DNA from: SBAX01 sp964646605
Lineage (GTDB): Bacteria; Planctomycetota; Phycisphaerae; UBA1845
Assembly: GCA_964646605.1 (NCBI GenBank)
Contig: CAZYEX010000063.1
Span: 1-64,000, forward strand
Length of the DNA stretch: 64,000 bases
Reading direction: 5' to 3'
The notes beneath the pieces are model-generated. The model was not told the origin of the DNA and ran no database searches. It saw only the letters and a program-made list of their open reading frames with translations. A program made the position numbers and the translations under genes. Position 1 is the stretch's first letter, and the number at the start of each line of letters is the position of its first letter. Shown here piece after piece: positions 17,624-25,116 of this stretch.

Positions 17624-18403
17624 CTACAGGCCGACGATATTATACCCGCAATCCACGAAAATCGTCTCGCCGGTCACGCCGGTGGAAAGATCGCTCGCCA
17701 GGTAGACGGCCGTCTTGCCGACCTCGTCGGCCTCGATGTTTCGGCGGAGGGGGGCTTTCCTTGTGACCCACTCAAAGATTTCGTCGATCCCGCCCACAGC
17801 CATCGAAGAAAGCGTCTTGATCGGACCGGCGCTGATGGCGTTGACCCGGATGCCGAACTCGCCGAGTTCCAACGCCAGATACCGAGTACACGCCTCGAGC
17901 GCGGCCTTGGCGACGCCCATCACGTTGTATCCCGGCACCGCCTTGTCGCTGCCGTAGTAGGTCATGGTCATGATCGACCCGCCCTTGGGCATCAGCGCCT
18001 TCGCCCGACGCGCCATAGCCACCAGCGAATACGCGGAAATATCAAGCGCCTGGGCGAACACCTCGCGCGGCGTCTCCGCGAACTTGCCGGGTTTCAGGTA
18101 GGTCCGATCCGCGAAGGCCAGCGAGTGAACCATGAAGTCGAGGGTATCGAACCGCTCCCGCGCCGCGGCGAACGTCGCGTCGAGATCGGCGTCTTTCGAC
18201 ACGTCGCAAGGCAGCAGCCACCCGTTCGTCACCCCCAACTCTTCCAATGCCTTCTGCACCCGCTTTTCGTTCTTCTCACCGGGCAGATGCGGAAACCCAC
18301 AGCTCGCCCCCTCGCCGAGGAAACACTTGGCGATGTGGCAAGCGATGCTGCGATCGTTAGCGATGCCGAAGATTAGCCCTTTTCGACCGTCGAGGATACC
18401 CAT
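17624..18403 (-). CDS. fabI: enoyl-[acyl-carrier-protein] reductase (NADH), FabI type
   Basis: A protein of 259 residues. The start at ATG 18403 has AAGGAG correctly spaced, and the long upstream frame is discarded. It is a short-chain dehydrogenase-fold enzyme that reduces trans-2-enoyl-ACP in the last step of each fatty-acid elongation cycle. Visible are the FabI-type nucleotide motif GLIFGIANDRSIACHIA, SLAFADR, and the Tyr-x6-Lys catalytic pair in GYNVMGVAK. SAGPIKTLSS is the substrate-loop region. It lies alone, and accA of the same pathway is far away at 41.4 kb. Confidence 0.96.
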   Translation of the reverse strand: MGILDGRKGLIFGIANDRSIACHIAKCFLGEGASCGFPHLPGEKNEKRVQKALEELGVTNGWLLPCDVSKDADLDATFAAARERFDTLDFMVHSLAFADRTYLKPGKFAETPREVFAQALDISAYSLVAMARRAKALMPKGGSIMTMTYYGSDKAVPGYNVMGVAKAALEACTRYLALELGEFGIRVNAISAGPIKTLSSMAVGGIDEIFEWVTRKAPLRRNIEADEVGKTAVYLASDLSTGVTGETIFVDCGYNIVGL

Positions 18404-18508
18404 CTTGACTCCTTTTACGCTGGTTTCACGCTCCGGGCTATCATCGCGAATCGCGCCGGAGGAGGCAAGCGTGCGCCTTGGGCAGGTCTGCTTGGGGCGC
18501 CAAAGGAG

Positions 18509-18548
18509 AACCGGCCGGGAGGCTGAAGAAATCAGCTCCCGGCCGGTT
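18509..18548. terminator. strong hairpin terminator
   Basis: A 17-bp stem with one bulged G: outer arm AACCGGCCGGGA pairs with TCCCGGCCGGTT, and inner GCTGA pairs with TCAGC around AGAAA. On the plus strand it is followed by CGATTTT. It lies just downstream of the minus-strand gene at 18619-19110 and upstream of fabI, so it most likely ends the former. The T-run is better placed for plus-strand transcripts. Confidence 0.55.
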
Positions 18549-18618
18549 CGATTTTCTGTGGTTGCTCGGTCCGACAAACGCGCGGGGTTGCCGCTCGCCG
18601 GGGACCGATCTTTTCCGC

Positions 18619-19110
18619 CTAGCGACGCGAACGCACGAGCGACGCAACCGGCAAGGCCAGCAACAGGCCTAGGGCGAGCAGCGTCCAGAGCGCCGCCGGG
18701 GCGCGGGTCGGTTCTTGGCTGGTCGTCTCATCGCTTTCGCCATCCTGTTCCATCCGCAGAACACGGCAGCGCAGGCAGCTTCGTACCGCTCGACCGCCGA
18801 CGCCTTGGCAGGCCGAGGCGCTGGCCATCCCCAGACACGGCGGATCGTCCGGCGCCGACTGCGGCATGCAGCAGCAAACCATTCCGTCGCCGCAACCCGG
18901 GGGACGCGGTCCGCCCCCCAATTCCAACGGCGTCTCCTCATTTGCCGCTGCGCAGGTGCTCGCCTGCACCGTTGGCTCGTTGCCTGGGGTTGCGACCTCG
19001 TCAACCGCAAGCACCTGCGTCACGCTAATCGCGACTAGGCACCCCGTCATGCAAAGACCCCTAAGCGTCATCCACTGGTTGCGCTGTGTTGGTTGGACAT
19101 TCACCTTCAT
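18619..19110 (-). CDS. secreted Cys-rich protein with C-terminal membrane anchor
   Basis: A protein of 163 residues. A signal peptide is seen within the first 36 residues (MTLRGLCMTGCLVAISVTQV, then LAVDE); ATG 19071 is an alternative start. The middle is rich in cysteine, including a CCC triplet and CLRC, so disulfide or metal binding is likely. The C-terminus is a hydrophobic helix followed by basic residues (PAALWTLLALGLLLALPV, then RSRR), shaped like a cell-surface sorting or anchor signal. No family is recognised. Confidence 0.55.
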   Translation of the reverse strand: MKVNVQPTQRNQWMTLRGLCMTGCLVAISVTQVLAVDEVATPGNEPTVQASTCAAANEETPLELGGGPRPPGCGDGMVCCCMPQSAPDDPPCLGMASASACQGVGGRAVRSCLRCRVLRMEQDGESDETTSQEPTRAPAALWTLLALGLLLALPVASLVRSRR

Positions 19111-19763
19111 GGACCCTCGATCTCCTTTCCTTCAGGTACTCAAAAACAAAACGACCCAATTCCTCTGCGACCAGGACGCCGGTCCTGGGGCATCCCCTGA
19201 ACTTTTTCCGAACCGATCCGGACGGCGGCGCCGACCGTTCCGGCTTCTGCGAGACAACACTCTTGGCCGCGGCCGACCTCAGAAGGCGAAACGCGGGCAG
19301 GCTGGCCGGGATCAGCGGCCGGTCGGTCACATCCCGGACCAAACCGCTCGACGAACACAATCGGGCGAGCGCTTCTTTCCGCTCATTACTCCGCCGCGCC
19401 ACGTGCGCTCCCGCAGTACCCCGCGGGCAGTCGCAACTCCGTGGTCCGCCTCGGAAGCTCGGCAGGCTACCCAATCGCCGTCCCCGTGGCAAGGGCAAAG
19501 AAATCCAAACTTGCCCGCCGCGATGCGCCCGTTGCCACCCGTTCGCAGTATGGACGTAGGTCGGACTCTGGGAAGCGCGAAGGTGCGGCGATTTCGCCCG
19601 ACCGACAGGTTTGTACGAACGTGAGGCCTCGAGGACGGTCGCATCCGTCAGCCATGATCGTAAGTCCGTGTTGCGCCGAGGATTGGTTCAACCAGCGGAC
19701 GGTACGGCAAGGCCCTCGACCCCTTGCTGGTTCGGACTTGCAGCCTCGCTATGATTGCCCTTC
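19111..19763. other. 653-bp region without a supportable gene
   Basis: Short frames exist on both strands but are arginine- and proline-rich, have no ribosome binding sites and show no domain. I saw no tRNA cloverleaf and no RNase P or tmRNA core motif. It separates a divergent pair (the secreted Cys-rich gene and hemW), so both promoters probably lie here. Confidence 0.5.
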
Positions 19764-21014
19764 ATGCCGCCACGCTCTCATCCTTCCACGGAACCCGCCG
19801 CCGGGTTGTACGTCCACACCCCGTATTGTGAGACCAAGTGCGGCTACTGCGATTTTTATTCGGTGCCCGCGGCCGGCCGACCAACCGGCGACGTGGTCCA
19901 GAGGATCATCCGAGAGCTGGACCTTCGCCTCGAGCGATCGGGGCTGTCCGTCCGCACCGCCTTCGTGGGAGGCGGAACCCCGACGATTCTCCCCCCCGAG
20001 CAACTACGACCCCTTCTCGAGGCCGTGGCACGGGCGGCGCCGGACGGGGCGCTGGAAGAGTTCACCGTCGAGGCCAATCCCGCCACCGTCGACGCCGACA
20101 AGGCACGCTTGCTGCAACGGTCCGGTGTGACGCGCGTTTCGATGGGCGCTCAGTCGTTTTTTCCCGCGGAATTGGCGGCGCTGGAACGACTGCACTCCCC
20201 GGACGACATCGCTCCGTCGGTGGCGACGCTGCGCGAGGCCGGGATCGCCCAGCTCAACCTCGACTTGATTTTCGGAATCCCCGGCCAGACGCTCGAATCC
20301 TGGTCGCAGTCGCTTGAGCGCGCCATCGACCTGCAACCCGATCATCTCGCCTGTTACGGACTGACCTACGAACCGGGCACGCCGATGACCGCCCAGCGGC
20401 AGCGCGGTTCCGTGACGCCATGCGAGGAGGGTCTGGAGGCCCAGATGTATCTCCTGGCCCTGGATACCCTTCAGGCAGCGGGCTTCGCCCAATACGAGAT
20501 CAGCAACTTCGCCAGACCCGGATGCCAGTGCCGCCACAATGTCATCTATTGGCGGAACGAACCCTACATCGGCGTGGGACCGTCCGCAGCCGGGTGCATG
20601 CACGGACGCAGGTACAAGAACGTCGCCGACATCGCCGCATACATCCGCAGAATCGATGAACAAGCGCACGCCGAGGCCTACGAAGAAACCGTGGACGCCG
20701 AGGCCCTCGTCACCGAGATGGTGATGATGCAGCTTCGCCTCAACGAGGGTCTGAGTCTGCCCGAGTTCCGCCGGCGAACCCGTCTCGACCCGAACGAGAT
20801 TTTCAAAGCCGCACTGCCCAGCTTGGTCGAAGCGGGTTGGCTCGACGTCGATGAAAACCGCATGGCCCTCACGCGCTCGGGGCGCCTGGTCGCCGATGCG
20901 GTGATCCGCGAGTTGGTCAGCGCCGTACCGACCCTACGCTGCGAACTCGCCCTGCCCATTCTCGCAGCGGTGAGCGAAGACCCCGTGGACGAACCCCGGG
21001 GGCTCCTCGCGTGA
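19764..21014 (+). CDS. hemW: radical SAM heme chaperone HemW
   Basis: A protein of 416 residues; the ATG at 19764 is preferred over an earlier TTG. The radical-SAM cysteines are C22, C26 and C29 in CETKCGYCDF, here followed by the fourth-cysteine position occupied by D-F rather than C-x-C. GGGTPTIL and the HemW-type HNVIYWRNEPYIGVGPSAAG are intact. The family (formerly called oxygen-independent coproporphyrinogen oxidase-like) binds heme and delivers it to apoproteins. A C-terminal HemN-like domain is present. A palindromic repeat begins two bases after the stop. Confidence 0.9.
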   Translation: MPPRSHPSTEPAAGLYVHTPYCETKCGYCDFYSVPAAGRPTGDVVQRIIRELDLRLERSGLSVRTAFVGGGTPTILPPEQLRPLLEAVARAAPDGALEEFTVEANPATVDADKARLLQRSGVTRVSMGAQSFFPAELAALERLHSPDDIAPSVATLREAGIAQLNLDLIFGIPGQTLESWSQSLERAIDLQPDHLACYGLTYEPGTPMTAQRQRGSVTPCEEGLEAQMYLLALDTLQAAGFAQYEISNFARPGCQCRHNVIYWRNEPYIGVGPSAAGCMHGRRYKNVADIAAYIRRIDEQAHAEAYEETVDAEALVTEMVMMQLRLNEGLSLPEFRRRTRLDPNEIFKAALPSLVEAGWLDVDENRMALTRSGRLVADAVIRELVSAVPTLRCELALPILAAVSEDPVDEPRGLLA

Positions 21015-21015
21015 T

Positions 21016-21041
21016 GTAGCGCCACCCCTCGTGGGTGGCGC
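21016..21041. repeat. palindromic intergenic repeat, family B copy 1
   Basis: GTAGCGCCACCC-CTCGT-GGGTGGCGC forms a hairpin directly after the hemW stop. The same palindrome with a compensating base change (GCGTCACCC / GGGTGACG) occurs at 46781-46806, which indicates a dispersed family rather than a chance hairpin. It may serve as the hemW terminator although no T-run follows. Confidence 0.65.
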
Positions 21042-21238
21042 GCGACCGAGCGTAGTGCGGAAGCGACACGATCAGAGCCGCGAGCGCAAGCCCGCGGACT
21101 TCCTGCGCCGCGCCCATCCCTCGCACCCTTCCGTCGTCCTGACAACTCGCCTCCCATCCGCTCCGCCCGGCAGGGCGCACGATCCTTGCCAGAGAGTTCA
21201 CTCCCTGGGAGCGAGCCCCGCCCTTAACTTCCCCCTTT

Positions 21239-21255
21239 CCCTCTCAGGGAGAGGG
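21239..21255. repeat. CCCTCTC-AGG-GAGAGGG hairpin, family C copy 1
   Basis: A perfect 7-bp stem followed by a GGGGTGAGGGTC tail. The copy at 21676-21696 has a 9-bp stem CCTCTCCCT/AGGGAGAGG and the same tail. Confidence 0.65.
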
Positions 21256-21675
21256 ACGGGGTGAGGGTCCCTCATTTCCTCCCGTTCCCTCCGTAGCTGA
21301 AGGCGACCGACGAGGCGACTGAAAAAGGGAGCGTCGTCCCCATAGTCCCGATTCATCGGGACGTAGGGCCGCGGAAGCCTGAACGGCCGGGGTGAGGGTC
21401 CCTCGCCTCAACCCCACCATGCCCCGCCCTGTCACCGCTTGACTCCGCCCACCACCGCTACGCGCCTTGCGTCCCGTCGCGATGCCCCACCGTCGCCCAG
21501 TCCCGGCGCGCCCGGGCCGATTCCCCCGCCGCTTCAACCCCTTCGCACCCTTCAACCGCTTCGCACTCTTCAACCCCTTCGCACCCTGCGACCCCTTGAA
21601 TTCTTCAACTCCTAGAGTTCTCCGCCCCTTGTCACTCTCGAACCCTTTCAACCCTGCAACTCTCGGTCCCTTCCC

Positions 21676-21696
21676 CCTCTCCCTCCCAGGGAGAGG
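21676..21696. repeat. CCTCTCCCT-CCC-AGGGAGAGG hairpin, family C copy 2
   Basis: A perfect 9-bp stem with a CCC loop. The downstream tail GCGGGGGTGAGGGTC matches the tail of copy 1 at 21239-21270. Confidence 0.65.
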
Positions 21697-22069
21697 GCGG
21701 GGGTGAGGGTCACTCCTCCTGCACCCGCCCCCGCCTCCCCCGAACTCGACTCTGACGGGTCCACGAACGTATTCGGGGGTCAGTCCGCTCCCTACGAGGG
21801 AAAGAACAGGGGCCACGGTGGCTCCACGCACACCCCGCATAATGCTTGAAATCTTGAAATCCAACGTTCACGACGTGCTGGACGACGGTCCGGAACCCTA
21901 TTATGCTAGCTTGCGGAACGGATTGAACGCTGACTCCCGAACGTGGCCCGTCGACTCGTCGACACTATTCGCCCTTGTTCACGCCGCCGGGAGCCCTTGT
22001 GCTCGTCAATCCACCGAGCGCTGGACCGCGGGGAATTGGTGACCCTCACCGTGCGAAGGGAGTTCGATT

Positions 22070-23563
22070 ATGCCGATTGCAGAACGTCGAAATTCGGAAA
22101 GCGACTCTCTTAAGTCTTTCAACTCCTACCTTGACAGACAGAATGAGACTCTCGATTTGAGTGATCTCCGTAGGTTGGCCGAATTCTTGAAGGCCACCGA
22201 CCCCAGCCCGCTCCAGCTCGACTGGTCCCGGGTCATAGAATCGGTGGGCCGGCTTGCATCAGCGAACCCGTTAGCGCGCCGTCTAGAGACAGAGCTGAAG
22301 CGGAGAACCATTACCGCTGACGTCGCGGCTCAGGCTGTTGCAGAAAGCGTTGCGGCGATCAGTCCACAGCCCTTACGGGTCGCGTTCCTGGTTGGTGCTG
22401 GTGCTTCCTGCGCAAAACCGACTGAGATTCCCGCCGTTCGTGATTTGTTGCCGATGCTCTGGAACAAAGCCGCCGAGATAGGGCATAAACCACTCCTCCG
22501 GATCCGCGATCAATGCGAGAGGTTAGGCGTTCGTCATATTGAGGATCTCCTGACTGCGATCGCGTTGGCCCAGGCGGCAATGGGAAACCGCATCACTCTT
22601 CAGCTGGTATCACGACTAATCACTGGAAGACACGGTGAGCCGCAAGAAGACGCGCAGGAAGAGTTGTTCGAAGTAGGTCGATTTCCCCACGAGGGCGTCA
22701 GGTTTCACAGGCCGCTGCCCGAGTCAGTCGACTCGGGAGTGGTAGATAGCCTTCGTGAATCGACGCAGACTCTTTTTGCCGTATTAGTCGGGATGATGGT
22801 CGGAAAACCACCTAACCAAGCACATAAATCAATGGCTGAGTTGTGTGCAGCTTGTCCTGGGGCGACCATCGTTACTACAAATTATGACACTTGTCTAGAA
22901 GGGGCGCTCGGAGAGGGTGCATACACATACGGTCACGCCGGTGCGACGCGACAGTCCGAGACTCGCTCGACGACTCGCTTGGCAAAACTCCACGGATCTC
23001 TAAACTGGTATTCCTGCGTAAACTGCCACAGATTCTTCCCCGCTCGTCTCGACGAAATCAGTCGCGCCTTCAGCGAGGGCTTGTATCCAATCATCTCAAT
23101 CTGCCCCTCCTGTCAAGCAACGGCACAACAGCTTGTCGTGCCGCCAATTGCACAGAAATTCTACGACCACCCGATGCTCCTCGACATCAGACGAGTGGCC
23201 GAAGACGCCTTCCGGGAGGCCAACGCGGTGTTCATCGTGGGTTACAGTTTCAACGAAACCGATGAATACATTCTCAGAATGATATCGCGTGCAACCCAGC
23301 AAGATACTGACAAGCTGTTCGTAATCTTGGATACCGAGGCGCAGCCGCGCGAAACGTTGGCAACATTTCTGCAGACCCACGTTCGAGCATTCAATGCAAA
23401 AGACCGGGTCCAACTGATTCTGGGAGACGCCTCCGTAACAATGCCTCTGGTTTGCAAAGCCATTACGCACTCGCTAGCCGTACCAGAAACACCATCATCG
23501 GGGGCCGGGGAGTTACCCATTCGGCCATCGTTGCCGTTAGAGACAACGACGGCGCGATCATAG
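22070..23563 (+). CDS. SIR2-like NAD-binding protein (candidate defence gene)
   Basis: A protein of 497 residues; ATG 22070 is preceded by AAGGGAG at good spacing. After a ~100-residue helical N-terminus comes a SIR2-type Rossmann domain: VAFLVGAGASCA (109-113 for GAGAS), IVTTNYDTCLE (~268-275), KLHGSLNW with the catalytic-position His308, and a four-cysteine zinc site C316/C319 and C345/C348. IVGYSFNETDEYI closes the NAD site. SIR2-domain proteins of this kind often deplete NAD+ in anti-phage systems; others are deacylases. No partner gene adjoins it. Base composition is visibly less G+C-rich than its neighbours and repeats flank it on both sides, suggesting transfer. Confidence 0.8.
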   Translation: MPIAERRNSESDSLKSFNSYLDRQNETLDLSDLRRLAEFLKATDPSPLQLDWSRVIESVGRLASANPLARRLETELKRRTITADVAAQAVAESVAAISPQPLRVAFLVGAGASCAKPTEIPAVRDLLPMLWNKAAEIGHKPLLRIRDQCERLGVRHIEDLLTAIALAQAAMGNRITLQLVSRLITGRHGEPQEDAQEELFEVGRFPHEGVRFHRPLPESVDSGVVDSLRESTQTLFAVLVGMMVGKPPNQAHKSMAELCAACPGATIVTTNYDTCLEGALGEGAYTYGHAGATRQSETRSTTRLAKLHGSLNWYSCVNCHRFFPARLDEISRAFSEGLYPIISICPSCQATAQQLVVPPIAQKFYDHPMLLDIRRVAEDAFREANAVFIVGYSFNETDEYILRMISRATQQDTDKLFVILDTEAQPRETLATFLQTHVRAFNAKDRVQLILGDASVTMPLVCKAITHSLAVPETPSSGAGELPIRPSLPLETTTARS

Positions 23564-23649
23564 CCTTACCGGCCCACGAGTAACGTGTCCCACCGTCCCC
23601 CCAGGACGGGCGAGCAATGCCTTGGCTCGACTGCTTTTCCGCACGCGTT

Positions 23650-23732
23650 CGCCAATCGCCGATCGCAAATCGCCAATCCCCGCCCTCTGCCTTCACAAAT
23701 CCGCATTCCGCATTCACAATTCCCCGTGATCG
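23650..23732. repeat. degenerate heptamers of the CGCCAAT / CCGCATT type
   Basis: Units CGCCAAT, CGCCGAT, CGCAAAT, CGCCAAT follow each other. After a short interruption come CACAAAT, CCGCATT, CCGCATT, CACAATT. The period of seven and C...AT consensus match the CGACAAT arrays at 28.5, 47.5, 50.9 and 62.4 kb. Confidence 0.65.
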
Positions 23733-23845
23733 CTCGATCATGCGGTCCCCACCGATCACCCTCCAAGTTGTCTGGGTAGATGATTCGCCGCCGCCATCCT
23801 GGCTCGCACAGCCGTGCCGTTGCCTCCTGGCCCCTTCCCCCGTTT

Positions 23846-23935
23846 CAGTCTTCACTCTTCAGTCTTCACTCTTCGTCCCCATTCGACATTCGGCAATCCC
23901 CTCTGTCCCTTCGTCCCTATGTCCCTTCGTCCCTT
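23846..23935. repeat. degenerate heptamers of the TCACTCT / TCGTCCC type
   Basis: TCAGTCT and TCACTCT alternate twice and pass into TCGTCCC, CATTCGA, CATTCGG and then CCCTTCGT-type units. The sevenfold periodicity persists while the unit drifts. Confidence 0.55.
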
Positions 23936-24178
23936 TTTTCCTCAACGCCCGAATGCCGCGAGATGCAAAAAAAGATACCAAACGAACCCACTCTCAACCT
24001 ACGCTTCAAGCCCTTCCCGCAGCGCCAGGGGCGTTGCCCCGTGGACCTGGGCAACCAGGGCCGCTCAGGGAACGCCAATGCCCGTCAAGTTCCACCCAAT
24101 CGTCAATCGTCAGGCGACAATTGGCAGCGGGCAGCGCCGCTCGCGGCGCGGGAGGGTCGTGTCGTTCGTGATCCGCCG

Positions 24179-25063
24179 CTAAGGGAAAAGAGTGTAGCGA
24201 TGCTGGGGCTTGGCGAAGCCCGCGAACTCCGCGTCGACCGAGCGATGGGCGTCGTTGTCCCAGGTGTCGCCGTAATGATAGAGGATGGTTTTCTTGCGGA
24301 TCGCCGCGGGCAGCGTGCGAAGCTCGCTGAGCAGAGTGTGTACGGGGTCCGGTTGATCCTCGAGTTGCACTTCGTGAAAAACGAGCCGGGCGTCGGCCAT
24401 GAGCGACGCAAGACCTGCGCCGTCAAATCGAGTGTCGCCGGAGTAGAGGACCGTCTCACCCGATGTGCCATCGCGGACAAGCAGCCCATAGCTTGGCCAG
24501 TCGAACTTGTCCCGAATCCGAACGTGGTCGGTTCGAATCGGCGTGACCTCGTAAGGAGTCATGAGTTTCAGCGGCTCGCAAGTCCCGTCCCCCGTCGCCC
24601 GAAGCGGCACAACCTCGAAGTAATCCTCCAGCCGCGCCGGGCGATCGCGCTGCGCGATCAGCCCCCCGCGCAGACAGTTTTCCCAAAGGCTGCCCAGCAG
24701 ATCGGCGGGGGCGACCAACTGCGGTCGAAACGGTCCGCCCGTCCGCGAATCGAGGCAGTGATAGCGGGACATCATGGCCAGTTCCTCGAGCCCGCCCGTG
24801 TGATCGCCGTGCAAGTGGGTGACAAAGACGCGCCGGACTGCCGGATAGTGAATCGCCCCGCCACGACCCAAGTACCCGAAGCCGGGCGTGTCCTTCAGTC
24901 GGTGCAGCGCTAGGGGACCGGTTCCGCCGAAGTCGATCAACAGGGAGTCATCCGGCGCCGACTGCCGATCTGGTCCGTTCTTCCAGACCTCGAGCAAGGC
25001 GTTGGATTGGAAGTTCCGCTTGGCGAACGCGGACCCGACCCCGAGGAAGGTAAGCGTGAGCAC
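24179..25063 (-). CDS. metallo-beta-lactamase-fold hydrolase (RNase Z-like)
   Basis: A protein of 294 residues. The metal-binding signature is HLHGDHTGG at ~84-92. Other ligand-bearing segments are YSGDTRFDG (Asp) and a C-terminal LYHYGDTWDN (His). The N-terminus LTFLGVGSAFA is the usual first strand of RNase Z/CPSF-like hydrolases. The family cleaves phosphodiester, ester or thioester bonds with two zinc ions; the substrate here is unknown. No signal peptide is seen. The subtilase-like gene lies 53 bp upstream in the same orientation, so they may share a transcript. Confidence 0.8.
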   Translation of the reverse strand: MLTLTFLGVGSAFAKRNFQSNALLEVWKNGPDRQSAPDDSLLIDFGGTGPLALHRLKDTPGFGYLGRGGAIHYPAVRRVFVTHLHGDHTGGLEELAMMSRYHCLDSRTGGPFRPQLVAPADLLGSLWENCLRGGLIAQRDRPARLEDYFEVVPLRATGDGTCEPLKLMTPYEVTPIRTDHVRIRDKFDWPSYGLLVRDGTSGETVLYSGDTRFDGAGLASLMADARLVFHEVQLEDQPDPVHTLLSELRTLPAAIRKKTILYHYGDTWDNDAHRSVDAEFAGFAKPQHRYTLFP

Positions 25064-25116
25064 CGATCAGGCTCCGAGCCAAGAAAGTGTTGATGGATCG
25101 TTGTGCGATCGTAGGT

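Larger units (their letters stand above)
21015..22069. other. 1-kb repeat-rich region without a supportable gene
   Basis: It contains family B (21016-21041), two copies of a CCCTCTC/GAGAGGG hairpin followed by GGGGTGAGGGTC (21239-21270 and 21676-21712), and ~21530-21660 of degenerate TTCAACCCCTTCGCACCC-type repeats. The only long frames encode low-complexity Lys/Gly/Arg sequence across these repeats and are not credible. The last ~200 bp are more A/T-rich and presumably carry the promoter of the SIR2 gene. Confidence 0.6.
23564..24178. other. repeat-rich region without a supportable gene
   Basis: This 615-bp stretch between the SIR2 gene and the minus-strand hydrolase contains two runs of degenerate heptamers (23650-23732 and 23846-23935) and otherwise low-information sequence. 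Frames crossing it have no ribosome binding sites and encode Ser/Pro/Arg-rich chains only. Confidence 0.5.

Noticed and set aside
19061..19498. A 145-codon minus-strand frame between the Cys-rich gene and hemW
   Set aside because: Its 3' part overlaps the start of the Cys-rich secreted gene. The composition is Arg/Ser-rich, and no start signal or family is evident.
21244..21864. A 206-codon minus-strand frame rich in Lys-Gly-Leu units
   Set aside because: It is a translation of degenerate TTCAACCCC-type repeats and hairpins, with no ribosome site.
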